The position numbers and the translations under genes are program-made. Below the pieces are notes generated by a model that saw only the letters and a list, made by a program, of their open reading frames with translations, did no database searches and was not told the origin of the DNA. Below are positions 7,855-16,138 of a stretch of DNA of 64,000 bases, in pieces. Position 1 is the stretch's first letter. Each line of letters begins with the position of its first letter. The DNA is from Acidobacteriota bacterium (lineage in GTDB: Bacteria; Acidobacteriota; Vicinamibacteria; Vicinamibacterales; CAVVIG01), in contig QHWB01000059.1 in NCBI GenBank assembly GCA_003222395.1, positions 1 through 64,000 of the forward strand, given 5' to 3'.

Positions 7855-8739
7855 ATGGCCGATACGATTGGGTTCATCGGGCTCGGCGTCATGGGCAAAC
7901 CCATGGCGAAAAACCTCATCAAAGGCGGGCACTCCCTCGTCGTGTACAACCGCAGCCGAGGCGCCGTCGACGAGGTCGTCGGGGCGGGCGCAAAGGCCGC
8001 GACGTCGCCCGCCGATGTCGCGCGCCAGGCAACCATCATCATCACGATGGTGCCGGATACGCCCGACGTCGAGCTCGTGATTACCGGGGCGGACGGCGTG
8101 CTGTCGACGGTGCAGCGCGGTGCGATTGTGATCGACATGAGCAGCATCTCGCCGGTCGCGACCCAACGGCTCGCGAAAATGGTCGCCGAGAAAGGCGCGA
8201 CGATGCTCGACGCGCCGGTGAGCGGCGGCGAAATCGGGGCGATCAACGCCTCGCTGTCGATCATGGCCGGCGGCGACCAGGCGGCGTTCGAGCGTGCGCG
8301 TCCCGTGCTCGAGGCCATGGGCAACAAAGAGCGCATCGTGCTGATCGGGCCGTCGGGCGCGGGACAGGTGTGCAAGATCTGCAATCAGATTGCGATTGGC
8401 GGCGCGCTGGCCGGCGTCAGCGAAGCGTTCGCGCTCGCGAGAAAGAGCGGGGTGGACGCGGGCCGCGTGCGCCAGGCGCTGCTCGGCGGCTTCGCGGCGA
8501 GCCGCGTGCTCGAAGTCCACGGCGAGCGGATGCTCAACGACGACTACAAGCCCGGATTCCGCACGAAGCTCTATCAGAAGGATCTGCGGCTGGCCAACGA
8601 AGCGGCGGCCGCGAACGGCGTCGCGATGCCGGGGACGGCGATCGTGACGCAGTTGGTGAATGCGCTGGTCGCGTCGGGTGGAGCGGATCTGGATTACTCG
8701 GCGATTGGAACGGTGCTGTTCAAGTTGACGGGTGTGTAG
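7855..8739 (+). CDS. Beta-hydroxyacid dehydrogenase (2-hydroxy-3-oxopropionate reductase-like)
   Basis: A 294-aa NAD(P)-dependent dehydrogenase. The Rossmann loop GLGVMGKPMA (9-18) opens the protein, the substrate-binding DAPVSGG motif lies at 119-125, and the catalytic lysine K174 with N177 lies in KICNQ. This order is that of tartronate semialdehyde reductase, 3-hydroxyisobutyrate dehydrogenase and related enzymes; GarR/GlxR are the closest matches from memory. No glyoxylate or glucarate pathway genes are adjacent, so the substrate is uncertain. Confidence 0.88.
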   Translation: MADTIGFIGLGVMGKPMAKNLIKGGHSLVVYNRSRGAVDEVVGAGAKAATSPADVARQATIIITMVPDTPDVELVITGADGVLSTVQRGAIVIDMSSISPVATQRLAKMVAEKGATMLDAPVSGGEIGAINASLSIMAGGDQAAFERARPVLEAMGNKERIVLIGPSGAGQVCKICNQIAIGGALAGVSEAFALARKSGVDAGRVRQALLGGFAASRVLEVHGERMLNDDYKPGFRTKLYQKDLRLANEAAAANGVAMPGTAIVTQLVNALVASGGADLDYSAIGTVLFKLTGV

Positions 8740-8797
8740 AAGGCGAGAGGCCGCCCTCGTGCGCGACCTGAACGAGTCCAATGCTGTGACGTTCTGT

Positions 8798-9025
8798 TCA
8801 ATGTCTGCAGCATTCCCGATCGCCGCTGCACATGTCGGGACGCACCGGCTTTCCATCAGGTCCGAACCCGCGCTGCGTCTCGACGCACCAATACGCGGTC
8901 GCATCGTATGGATCGTAGAAGTTCAGCTCCTCGGGGTACGGGCCCGACGTGACATACATTCCTTTGTGACGGATGTTGAGGCAGTGCACGCCGGACGTCA
9001 GTTTTGAAGACGTGAGATGGTCCAT
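8798..9025 (-). CDS. Small cysteine-containing hypothetical protein
   Basis: A 75-aa protein of unknown function downstream of the molybdenum-hydroxylase FAD subunit. Start and stop are 14 nt from the upstream gene's end, and GAG precedes the ATG. It has no signal peptide. Six cysteines are present, five of them in two runs near the C-terminus (WCVETQ, DMCSGDRECC). The composition is balanced and unlike a random antisense ORF, which supports coding. It may be a small metal-binding or accessory protein of the hydroxylase operon, but that rests only on position. Confidence 0.5.
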   Translation of the reverse strand: MDHLTSSKLTSGVHCLNIRHKGMYVTSGPYPEELNFYDPYDATAYWCVETQRGFGPDGKPVRPDMCSGDRECCRH

Positions 9026-9039
9026 ATAGCTCTTATTCT

Positions 9040-10029
9040 TTAGACAGTCTTCAATCCCGCCGCGCGCATGATCGCGCGCTTCACCGCGGTCTTCGCCATC
9101 TGCACTTTGTACGCGTTGCCGCTCATCGGCTTCGCTTCGCTGACGGCGGCTTCGGCCGCGAGCATGGCCGTGTCTTCGTTGAGCGGTTTGCCTGCGAGCG
9201 CGGCCTCGGCGGGTTTCGATCGCCACGGCACCGGCGCGACGGCGCCGAGCACGACGCGGGCCGACCCAATCCGGTTACCGTTCATCGTCAGCACGACCGT
9301 CGTGAACGCGAGCGGCCAGTCGTGCGACGCCTTGTAGCGAACTTCGTAATGCCCGCTCCTGACGTTCCCCGGCGCCGGCAGAATGACGTGCGTGAGGATT
9401 TCTTCGTCCTCGAGGACGTTCTCCTTCAGCACGCTCGCGAGCGTCGGCATCGTGAAGAAGTCCGATGCGGCAATCTCGCGGTCGCCCTTCGGGCCGAGCA
9501 CGCGGAACCTCGCGCCGTACGCGGCAAAGGGGACGGCAAGGCTCGACGGATGCACGATGTGGCTGGGGCCGTCGTTGCCGAAGATCGCGTGGTACTGGTT
9601 CTCGCCGTCGACGGCGAAGCAGCGCGAGCCGCCCTTCTTGTAGCAGACGAACTCTTCGTTTCGATAGTACCAGCACCGCGGGCGCTGATTGATATTGCCG
9701 CCAACGGTCGCCTGATGCCGGATCTGCGGCGTGCCGATCTCGATCGCCGCGGCGTTGAGCGCCGGATACATGCGCGCGACCTGCTGGTTCTCGTACAAGT
9801 CGATGATCTTCACCGCCGCGCCGATCTTCAGGCCGCCCTCGGGCGTCGACGTGACCGTCGTGTCGAGGGCGTTCTTCACGTTGACGATGCGATCCGGCGA
9901 GTCGATGTAATCCTTCATCCGCGCGAGCAGATCCTGGCCGCCGGCCAGCGGCAGCGCGATGCCGTCGGTCTTCAGCGCCGCGACCACCTCGCGCTCGTTC
10001 GTGGCATTCACGTAAGCAAAAGCCTTCAA
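9040..10029 (-). CDS. Molybdenum hydroxylase FAD-binding subunit (YagS/PaoB-like)
   Basis: A 329-aa medium subunit of the xanthine dehydrogenase family. The flavin-binding loops are LPLAGGQDLLARMKD (26-40) and ATVGGNINQ (107-115). C119, C129 and C137 follow at RCWYYR, FVCYKK and SRCFAV, in the segment where PaoB and 4-hydroxybenzoyl-CoA reductase beta subunits carry an extra [4Fe-4S] cluster. The fourth ligand position reads GPSHIVH with no cysteine. The start of this gene overlaps the Mo-subunit stop (ATGA). It passes electrons from the 2Fe-2S subunit to an acceptor. Confidence 0.9.
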   Translation of the reverse strand: MKAFAYVNATNEREVVAALKTDGIALPLAGGQDLLARMKDYIDSPDRIVNVKNALDTTVTSTPEGGLKIGAAVKIIDLYENQQVARMYPALNAAAIEIGTPQIRHQATVGGNINQRPRCWYYRNEEFVCYKKGGSRCFAVDGENQYHAIFGNDGPSHIVHPSSLAVPFAAYGARFRVLGPKGDREIAASDFFTMPTLASVLKENVLEDEEILTHVILPAPGNVRSGHYEVRYKASHDWPLAFTTVVLTMNGNRIGSARVVLGAVAPVPWRSKPAEAALAGKPLNEDTAMLAAEAAVSEAKPMSGNAYKVQMAKTAVKRAIMRAAGLKTV

Positions 10030-12179
10030 TTCGTTCCTCCCGCTCGCTGCTGCTCGATCGCCGCCAGCACTTTATGCGGATGCAGCGGCAGACTCCGAAT
10101 CGTGGCGCCGGTCGCGTTGCGTACGGCATTCGCGATTGCCGACGCGGTCGACACGGTCGGCGGCTCGCCGATGCCGATCACGCCTCGCTCGGGCATGTCG
10201 TTCAACACGACGTCGATCTGCGGCACGTCGGACATCCCGGCCAGCAGGTAGAACTCCATGTTCGGATTCACCATCTGACCGGTCACGCGGTCGAGGAGGC
10301 GGTCCTCGTACAGCGCAAAGTTGATGGCCGCGATGACGCCGCCGTACACCTGGCTCTCCGCGGTCAGCCGGTCGACGATGAGGCCGCAGTCCTGCATCGC
10401 GAGGATGCGCTTGATGCGGACGATGCCCGTCTCGATATCGACGGTCACTTCGGAGAACTGCACGCCGCTCGTGCCGGCGCCGGAGAGGCCGTCCTGCCAC
10501 TTCCCGTCGACCGAAATCGGCTCGGTGCCGAGCAGCTTGCAGGCGTCCTTCCACGCCACGCTCTTCGAGGCGTCGGTCGCGCCGCGAATGCGGCCGCCTT
10601 CTGCGACGAGATCGTCAGGCTGAACGCCGACGGTCGGCGCGACCTTCGCGAACAGCTGATTGAGCGCGTCGGTGCAGGTCACGCGGATCGCCGGCGACAC
10701 CGACGCCGCGGTCGTGCTGCCGCCGGATCCGCCGCTGAACGGATATTGCGTATCGCCGATCTCGGTCGTGATGGCGTTCATCGGCACACCGAGCGTTTCG
10801 GCGGCGACGATCGTGACGATCGTGCGCGTGCCGGTGCCGAGGTCCTGCGTGCCGCATTTGACCACGACGCTGCCGTCGGGGTTGATGTCGACGTGCGCCG
10901 TCGATCCGCGTCCGGCGCCGCCCCACAGATGCGCCGATACGCCCATGCCGGTCTTGATCGGACCCGGCGTCGGATCGCCGGTCGGATGACGCTTCTCCCA
11001 CCCGAAGCGCCGCGCGCCTTCCTGAAAGTATTTGATCCACTGCGCGTTCGGCGCGATGGGCGGCGCGTTCCTGATGCGGAACTCGACCGGGTCGATCTTC
11101 ACGCGATCGGCGAGCTCGTCCATCAGGATCTCGGTGAGGAAGCATCCCTGTGGATGTCCCGGCGCGCGCATCGCGCGCTGCTGGCCCGCGTTGATGTACA
11201 CGTCGGTGTGGACGCGCTTCCGATTCGGAAACTGATAGAGGTACGGCAGCGGGAAATTCGATCCGGCGCCCGCGCCGCCGGTGCCCCAGCTCCGTCCGTC
11301 GAACGCCGTCAGCTTCCCTTCGGCCGACACGCCGGCGCGGATGTGCGCGAACGCGGACGGACGGTTACCGGTGTCGAGATGCTCCTCCTTGCGATCGAGC
11401 ATCAGCTTCACCGGCGCGTTGGCGAGCTTCGCGAGCTTCGCGCAGATGATCCCTTGCGAGTCGGGCGCGAACTTGCTGCCGAAGCCGCCACCCATGTACT
11501 GCGTGATCACGCGCACGTTCGCCTGCGGGATGCCGAGCGCCTGGGCGAAACCCTGCGCGCACTGGTGCACGCCCTGAGTCGAGACCCACGCCGTGAGCTT
11601 GTCGCCGTCCCACTCGCATACCGTGCCGTGCGTTTCGAGGCACACGTGCGTGATGACGTGCGTCGAATACGTTTGCTCGACGACGTGCGCCGCGTCGTTG
11701 AATCCCGTTTCGAGGTTGCCCGTCTCCTGGCGGACGCCCGGACGCGTGTTCTCCTGCGTCGTGCTCCACTTCGGCGCCGCCGCGTCCATGGCCTGCGCTT
11801 CGATCGACACGTGCGGCAGCGGTTCCCACCTTACGCGCACGAGCCGCGCGGCGTCGCGCGCGCGCTCTTCCGTGTCGGCCGCAACCGCCGCGACCGGATC
11901 GCCCTGGTAATGAACTTCGTCGCCGGGATTTCTGTACGCGACGACCGCTTTCACGCCGGGCGCCGTCTGCGCCGCGGCGAGATCGATCGACGTGACGCGC
12001 GCGTGCGGATACGGCGAGCGCACGATCCTGCCGTAGATCATCCCCGGCCGGTTGATGTCGTAGGTGTACCGCGCGCGGCCGGCGACTTTATCGGGGCCGT
12101 CGAGGCGCAGGACTCTCGTCGAAAGGAGTGTCGGTTTTTCGGGCCACGTGTACTTAGCCACGCGCCACCCCCATGTCAC
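10026..12179 (-). CDS. Molybdenum hydroxylase, molybdopterin-binding subunit (PaoC/YagR-like)
   Basis: A 717-aa large subunit. The N-terminal aldehyde-oxidase domain starts at RLDGPDKVAGRARYTYD. Molybdopterin-contacting segments include GGGFGSKF and QDLGTGTRT, and the catalytic glutamate lies in GVIGIGEPPT near the C-terminus. Length is close to the ~730 aa of aldehyde oxidoreductase PaoC. Two GTG starts are possible: 12179, or 12161 (VAKYTWPEK), which overlaps the upstream stop by only 8 nt. Substrate is unknown; aldehydes or N-heterocycles are typical. Order 2Fe-2S, Mo, FAD matches periplasmic paoABC-type operons. Confidence 0.92.
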   Translation of the reverse strand: MTWGWRVAKYTWPEKPTLLSTRVLRLDGPDKVAGRARYTYDINRPGMIYGRIVRSPYPHARVTSIDLAAAQTAPGVKAVVAYRNPGDEVHYQGDPVAAVAADTEERARDAARLVRVRWEPLPHVSIEAQAMDAAAPKWSTTQENTRPGVRQETGNLETGFNDAAHVVEQTYSTHVITHVCLETHGTVCEWDGDKLTAWVSTQGVHQCAQGFAQALGIPQANVRVITQYMGGGFGSKFAPDSQGIICAKLAKLANAPVKLMLDRKEEHLDTGNRPSAFAHIRAGVSAEGKLTAFDGRSWGTGGAGAGSNFPLPYLYQFPNRKRVHTDVYINAGQQRAMRAPGHPQGCFLTEILMDELADRVKIDPVEFRIRNAPPIAPNAQWIKYFQEGARRFGWEKRHPTGDPTPGPIKTGMGVSAHLWGGAGRGSTAHVDINPDGSVVVKCGTQDLGTGTRTIVTIVAAETLGVPMNAITTEIGDTQYPFSGGSGGSTTAASVSPAIRVTCTDALNQLFAKVAPTVGVQPDDLVAEGGRIRGATDASKSVAWKDACKLLGTEPISVDGKWQDGLSGAGTSGVQFSEVTVDIETGIVRIKRILAMQDCGLIVDRLTAESQVYGGVIAAINFALYEDRLLDRVTGQMVNPNMEFYLLAGMSDVPQIDVVLNDMPERGVIGIGEPPTVSTASAIANAVRNATGATIRSLPLHPHKVLAAIEQQRAGGTN

Positions 12180-12810
12180 CCCAACGCGCCTGGCGCGTTG
12201 GGGGCCCCGCCACGGTCTTTGCTTTCATCGCGGCTTCCATGATTCGCACGAACGTCCCGCAGCGGCAGATGTTGCCGTCGAGCTCGCGGCGCGCCTGCTC
12301 CGGCGTCGCGTTCGGATATTTTTCGAGGAGGGCTACCGTCGCGACGACGAAGCCGGGCGTGCAGAAGCCGCACATGAGCGCGTCGACGTCGCAGAAGGCC
12401 TGCTGCACCGGATGCAAAGTGTTGGCGCCGGCGAGGCCCTCGACGGTCCGAATCTGTTTCCCCTGCACGTCGATCGCGAGCGTCGAACACGAGTAGGCCG
12501 TCCGGCCGTCGACGATCATCGTGCAGGCGCCGCACGATCCGCGGTCGCACACCCGCTTGTTGCCGGTCAGATCGGCGCGGTTGCGGAGCGCGTCGAGCAG
12601 CGTGACGCGCGGCTCGATCCGAAGCTCCAGGCGTTTGCCGTTCACCGTCAGCGACACCGGCACGTCGCCGGGTCCGATGACCCGCGGTCCGGCCTGCGCC
12701 TCGACGTCGGTGACCCCGGCGGAGGTCACCGCCGTCGCGAGACCGCCCACGCCGGCCGACTTCAGAAAGTCGCGTCGACTGACACCAAAGCGATCTTCTT
12801 TGTCAGACAT
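12154..12810 (-). CDS. Tat-targeted (2Fe-2S) subunit of molybdenum hydroxylase
   Basis: A 218-aa small subunit. SRRDFLK (11-17) followed by a weakly hydrophobic helix is a twin-arginine signal, so the assembled complex is probably exported folded. The plant-type ferredoxin cluster ligands are C88, C93, C96 and C108. The second cluster uses C147, C150, C182 and C184 (CGFC and CRC motifs). It is the first gene of the three-subunit operon and faces the class V aminotransferase gene across only 30 nt. Confidence 0.92.
   Translation of the reverse strand: MSDKEDRFGVSRRDFLKSAGVGGLATAVTSAGVTDVEAQAGPRVIGPGDVPVSLTVNGKRLELRIEPRVTLLDALRNRADLTGNKRVCDRGSCGACTMIVDGRTAYSCSTLAIDVQGKQIRTVEGLAGANTLHPVQQAFCDVDALMCGFCTPGFVVATVALLEKYPNATPEQARRELDGNICRCGTFVRIMEAAMKAKTVAGPPTRQARWGDMGVARG
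12179..12203. promoter_or_regulatory. 12-bp perfect hairpin at the Mo-subunit start
   Basis: Arms 12179-12190 and 12192-12203 are fully complementary (CCCCAACGCGCC and its complement) around a single T. The hairpin is inside the C-terminal codons of the 2Fe-2S gene, immediately upstream of both possible GTG starts of the Mo subunit. It could tune translation of the large subunit or stabilise an mRNA end. It may also be a repeat insertion, since the encoded tail (PPTRQARWG) looks non-conserved. Confidence 0.5.
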
Positions 12811-12840
12811 GTCGGCAATAATACCGCCAGGAGGCCGACA
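12810..12840. promoter_or_regulatory. Palindrome spanning a 30-nt divergent promoter region
   Basis: TGTCGGC (12810-12816) and GCCGACA (12834-12840) are inverted arms abutting the two divergent start codons. Between them lie AGGAGG, the ribosome-binding site of the plus gene, and TATTAT on the minus strand. The minus -10 is 7 nt from its ATG, suggesting a leaderless message. The whole gap could be one operator. Confidence 0.4.
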
Positions 12841-14145
12841 ATGCAGGCTCGACGCGAGTTTCTAAGACGTGTGATCCCAGCGAGCGCGATGGGTCTGGCT
12901 GCGCTGAAATCGGACTGGCTCGGGCGCGTCGCGTCGGCGACGGCGGCCGTCGCCGACCGCTCGGCGGCCGAAGTCGCGGCCGACGAGACCTACTGGCGCG
13001 ACATTCAGCAGGCGTTCACGCTCGACCGCACGATCATCAATCTCAACAATGGCTACACCTGTCCGAGCCCGCGCGTCGTGCACGAGGCGCTGAAGCGATA
13101 CCTCGACATGTCGAACCAGGCGCCCATTCATTACATGTGGAACATGCTCGAGCCGAACGTGGAGACGGTGCGCCGCAACCTCGCGGCCGAAGCCGGATGC
13201 GACGCCGAGGAGCTCGCCATCACGCGCAATGCGAGCGAGGCATTGCAGATCGCGCAGCTCGGCCTCGATCTGCAGCCGGGCGACGAGGTGATCACGACGA
13301 ACCAGGATTACGGCCGCATGCTCGACACGTGGGAGCAGCGCGTGCGGCGCGACAGGATCACGCTGACGAAGATCTCGTTCCCGGTGCCGACGAAGAACTT
13401 GTCGGAGCTGACTTCGCGATTCGAGAAGGCGATCACGCCGAAGACGCGCGTCATTCACCTGTGCCACGTGACGAACCTCACGGGCCAGCTGTTTCCCGTG
13501 CGCGAGATCGCGCGGATGGCGCGCGGCCGCGCCATTCAGACGATCGTCGACGGCGCGCACGCGTTCGCGCATTTCCCGTTCAAGCTGCGCGATCTCGAGT
13601 GCGACTACTACGGCACGTCGCTGCACAAGTGGCTGCTCGCGCCGGTCGGCACCGGGTTCTTGTACGTGCGCCGCGAGAATATCGAGAAGCTGTGGCCGCT
13701 GACGCCGCCGCCGGCCGCGAAGATGAAGGACATCCGGAAGTTCGAAGAGATCGGGACGCATCCGGCGGCAAACCACAACGCGATCGCCGAAGCGCTCGCG
13801 TTTCATCAGGCGATTGGGATCGACCGGAAGGCCGCGCGGCTGCGCTACCTGAGCGATCGCTGGACATCGCGCCTCGAAAAGCTGCCGCGCGTGAAGATCC
13901 TCAGCAGCCGGGAGCCGAACCAGTCGTGGGGCCTCGCGAACATCGGCCTCGACGGCGTCGACGTGTCGAAGGCCTACGATTTCCTGTGGAGCAAGTACCG
14001 GATCATCACCGCCCCGATCAAGCACGCCGAGTATCAGGGCCTGCGTGTCACGCCGAACATCTACACGACGCTCGAGGAGATCGACACGTTCTCGACGGCG
14101 ATTGAGGATCTGTTGAAGAATCCGCCGGCGAGCACGAATCCGTAG
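12841..14145 (+). CDS. Tat-exported class V aminotransferase (isopenicillin-N epimerase-like)
   Basis: A 434-aa fold-type I PLP enzyme. ARREFLRR near the N-terminus and a short hydrophobic helix resemble a Tat signal, as in other exported members of this group. D237 in DGAHA holds the pyridine nitrogen, and K263 in TSLHKW is the Schiff-base lysine. ATG 12841 has a good AGGAGG 9 nt upstream. The fold is shared by isopenicillin-N epimerase and cysteine desulfurases; no Fe-S assembly genes are near, so an amino-acid racemase or lyase is more likely. Substrate unknown. Confidence 0.87.
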   Translation: MQARREFLRRVIPASAMGLAALKSDWLGRVASATAAVADRSAAEVAADETYWRDIQQAFTLDRTIINLNNGYTCPSPRVVHEALKRYLDMSNQAPIHYMWNMLEPNVETVRRNLAAEAGCDAEELAITRNASEALQIAQLGLDLQPGDEVITTNQDYGRMLDTWEQRVRRDRITLTKISFPVPTKNLSELTSRFEKAITPKTRVIHLCHVTNLTGQLFPVREIARMARGRAIQTIVDGAHAFAHFPFKLRDLECDYYGTSLHKWLLAPVGTGFLYVRRENIEKLWPLTPPPAAKMKDIRKFEEIGTHPAANHNAIAEALAFHQAIGIDRKAARLRYLSDRWTSRLEKLPRVKILSSREPNQSWGLANIGLDGVDVSKAYDFLWSKYRIITAPIKHAEYQGLRVTPNIYTTLEEIDTFSTAIEDLLKNPPASTNP

Positions 14146-14155
14146 CAGGCGTATA

Positions 14156-14206
14156 AAAAACGCAGAGATCGCAGAGAAAATCAGTCTTTGCGTTCTCTGC
14201 GTTTTT
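14156..14206. terminator. 13-bp inverted repeat, bidirectional terminator
   Basis: AAAAACGCAGAGA (14156-14168) and its exact complement (14194-14206) flank a 25-nt loop. Because the outer bases are A5 and T5, the stem ends in a T-run on either strand, fitting termination of the convergent aminotransferase and membrane-protein genes. The arm sequence belongs to the CACAGAG-type repeat family. Confidence 0.75.
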
Positions 14207-14216
14207 CGTTCGGTCC

Positions 14217-15944
14217 CTACCTCTTTTCCACGTACGAAATCCGATACACGCTGATCTCTGAGCGTTCCCCGTTGCGCACGACCGGCGTGCGCGATAACAC
14301 CGTCAGCTCCGGTCGTGCATCCAGCTGAGCGACGAGCTCGTTGTATCGCGGCAGGATGAGGCGTTCGCCGTGCAGCAGCAGGTAGCGCGCGCCGTGCGAT
14401 TTGATCGCGTGGATCGAGGCGTTGTCGGGGATGCTGTCCACCGCGTTCGCGAGAAACACGTACGCCGGCGGAAAGAATCCGCTGTAACCGTTGACGAGGT
14501 GCTGCCAGTGGAACGTCGAGAAGTACATGTAGGTCGGGTCGTCCTTCGACGACAGCGGGAACTCGAAGAGCGTGGTGGTGGGGCTGTCGCCTTTGTCGCG
14601 GACGACATCGCCGTAAGCCGCGGGCGGCGTCAGCGGCATGGCGATCATGCGGATCGGACGTGATGCGTACTCCGCGACGATCAGCGCGCCTATCGCCGTC
14701 ACGACGATTCGCCGCGCCGCCGGCGATCGGACCATCGCTGCCAGGTGCGCGACGCCATATCCCGCCAGCACGGCCAGCGACAAGCCGACGATGATCCCGT
14801 TGCGCGCGGGGATGCGCAGCGCGCGAAACGGAACGAAGTACTCGTACAGCCACGGGTACGTGAGGCCGTGGTATCCGAGCGAAATGTCGAACGCGATCAA
14901 CAGTCCCAACGCGTACGCGATCTTCGCCGCGGCATCAGTCGCTGGATTGTCCGCAGTCCGCGACGTCTCTGTCGTACCCGACCTATCTGTCCGGCCCGAC
15001 CCGCTTCGCGGCCACAGTCCCACAACCGCCAGCGCGACCGCGACGAAGCCCGGAAACAGCCGCCGCTCCTGCTCGGCGAAGTGTCCGAGCGCTTTTCCGT
15101 ACAGCGCGTTCTCCGGCGGCGGACCGAGGTAGTCGAGCGGCGTCGCGCTGCCGTTGACGACCTCGTCGCGTCCGCGCTCGCCGACCACCTTGCGCGCGCC
15201 GAGGTAGGCCATGCCGACCGGGACCGCCGCGACGAGAACGATCGCGATCGCAACGACGATAGCCACCGCAATATGGCCATCGCGCGTCCTTTGGGCGGCG
15301 CCGCGCGCATGTCCGATCAGCAGCGTCGCCGACACCACGGCGAGATACGGAATCATCAGGAGCCCGTAGTACACGCACGACAGCAGCTGGCCTGCGGAGA
15401 ACGCGCCGAATGCCGCGCCGTCCCGCACTCGCCCCCGCGCCAGCAGCCGGTGAAACGCCCAGAGCGCGAACGGCAGACACTGCGTCTGCTGCAGCTGCAT
15501 GTGCGCGTAATGATCGATTCGAAACGGGAGGAATGCGAAGACGATTCCGGCGACCAGCGCCGGACCGATCCATCCGGTCAGCATGCGAACGAGCAAGGCG
15601 ACGCCAACGCCCGACACGATGAATCCGGAAAGCAGAACGATGTTGTACACGAGCAGCGGACCGACACCGAGCCATCGCAGAGGCGCCATGACGACGGCCG
15701 GCAGCAGCAGCGTTTCGGAAAATGCGAGCGTGCGGCGCTCGGGATAAAAGGTGTTGGCGTCGAAGAGCCGCGCCGGCGCGCGCGGCAGCTGGTGCGCCAC
15801 CCACGCGAGCGTCCACGCGTTCAGCAGCGGATCGCCGTCGTCGTGCACGCCGTCCCGCAGATGGAGCACCTGCGGATACGTCATCAGACACGTCAGCGAG
15901 AGGTACAACAGAAACGCAGTGACGAGAAACCGGCGGGTGCTCAC
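14217..15944 (-). CDS. Large polytopic membrane protein, GT-C-like
   Basis: A 575-aa protein with about 10-12 predicted transmembrane helices. The luminal loop after helix 1 reads DDGDPLLNAWTLAW; the C-terminal soluble part contains HWQHLVNGYSG. The same two blocks occur in the protein at 24340-26202, showing the two are paralogs. The acidic first loop followed by many helices resembles GT-C-fold glycosyltransferases, but I see no confirmed catalytic motif. The middle carries a hydrophilic SGRTDRSGTTETSRTADN insert encoded by repeat-like DNA. The ATG overlaps the stop of the upstream small gene by 4 nt. Confidence 0.78.
   Translation of the reverse strand: MSTRRFLVTAFLLYLSLTCLMTYPQVLHLRDGVHDDGDPLLNAWTLAWVAHQLPRAPARLFDANTFYPERRTLAFSETLLLPAVVMAPLRWLGVGPLLVYNIVLLSGFIVSGVGVALLVRMLTGWIGPALVAGIVFAFLPFRIDHYAHMQLQQTQCLPFALWAFHRLLARGRVRDGAAFGAFSAGQLLSCVYYGLLMIPYLAVVSATLLIGHARGAAQRTRDGHIAVAIVVAIAIVLVAAVPVGMAYLGARKVVGERGRDEVVNGSATPLDYLGPPPENALYGKALGHFAEQERRLFPGFVAVALAVVGLWPRSGSGRTDRSGTTETSRTADNPATDAAAKIAYALGLLIAFDISLGYHGLTYPWLYEYFVPFRALRIPARNGIIVGLSLAVLAGYGVAHLAAMVRSPAARRIVVTAIGALIVAEYASRPIRMIAMPLTPPAAYGDVVRDKGDSPTTTLFEFPLSSKDDPTYMYFSTFHWQHLVNGYSGFFPPAYVFLANAVDSIPDNASIHAIKSHGARYLLLHGERLILPRYNELVAQLDARPELTVLSRTPVVRNGERSEISVYRISYVEKR
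14941..15004 (-). repeat. Unit-repeat insert inside a membrane-protein gene
   Basis: On the coding strand this stretch is built of GTCGGGCCGGACAG, GTCGGGTACGACAG and GTCGCGGACTGCGGACA-like units. It encodes a Ser/Thr/Arg-rich loop between hydrophobic segments that the paralog at 24340 lacks. It is of the same type as the intergenic unit repeats (compare 22302-22328). Confidence 0.5.
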
Positions 15945-16135
15945 GTCCCGCGGTGCGCGCCCTGCAGCATCTCGATCAGTTCCTCGAGCTCGTCGATGGT
16001 CTTCGTCGCCGCGTAGATGATCGCGCGCCGCTCCTGGAGCGTCGGCACGGACCAGTCCTCGTTCTCCAGGCGGACCCGTCCCGCAGCATCGACCTCGATC
16101 ACCACCGCATCCATCGGCTCGACGTACAAACGCAA
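15941..16135 (-). CDS. Small acidic hypothetical protein
   Basis: A 64-aa protein starting 3 nt after the ACT-protein stop and overlapping the following membrane-protein ATG by 4 nt (ATGA). It has an N-terminal beta-rich part (VVIEVDAAGRVRLENEDW) and a C-terminal helix with Glu/Leu heptads (TIDELEELIEMLQ). The junctions on both sides make real coding likely. No function is recognised. Confidence 0.65.
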   Translation of the reverse strand: MRLYVEPMDAVVIEVDAAGRVRLENEDWSVPTLQERRAIIYAATKTIDELEELIEMLQGAHRGT

Positions 16136-16138
16136 GGT

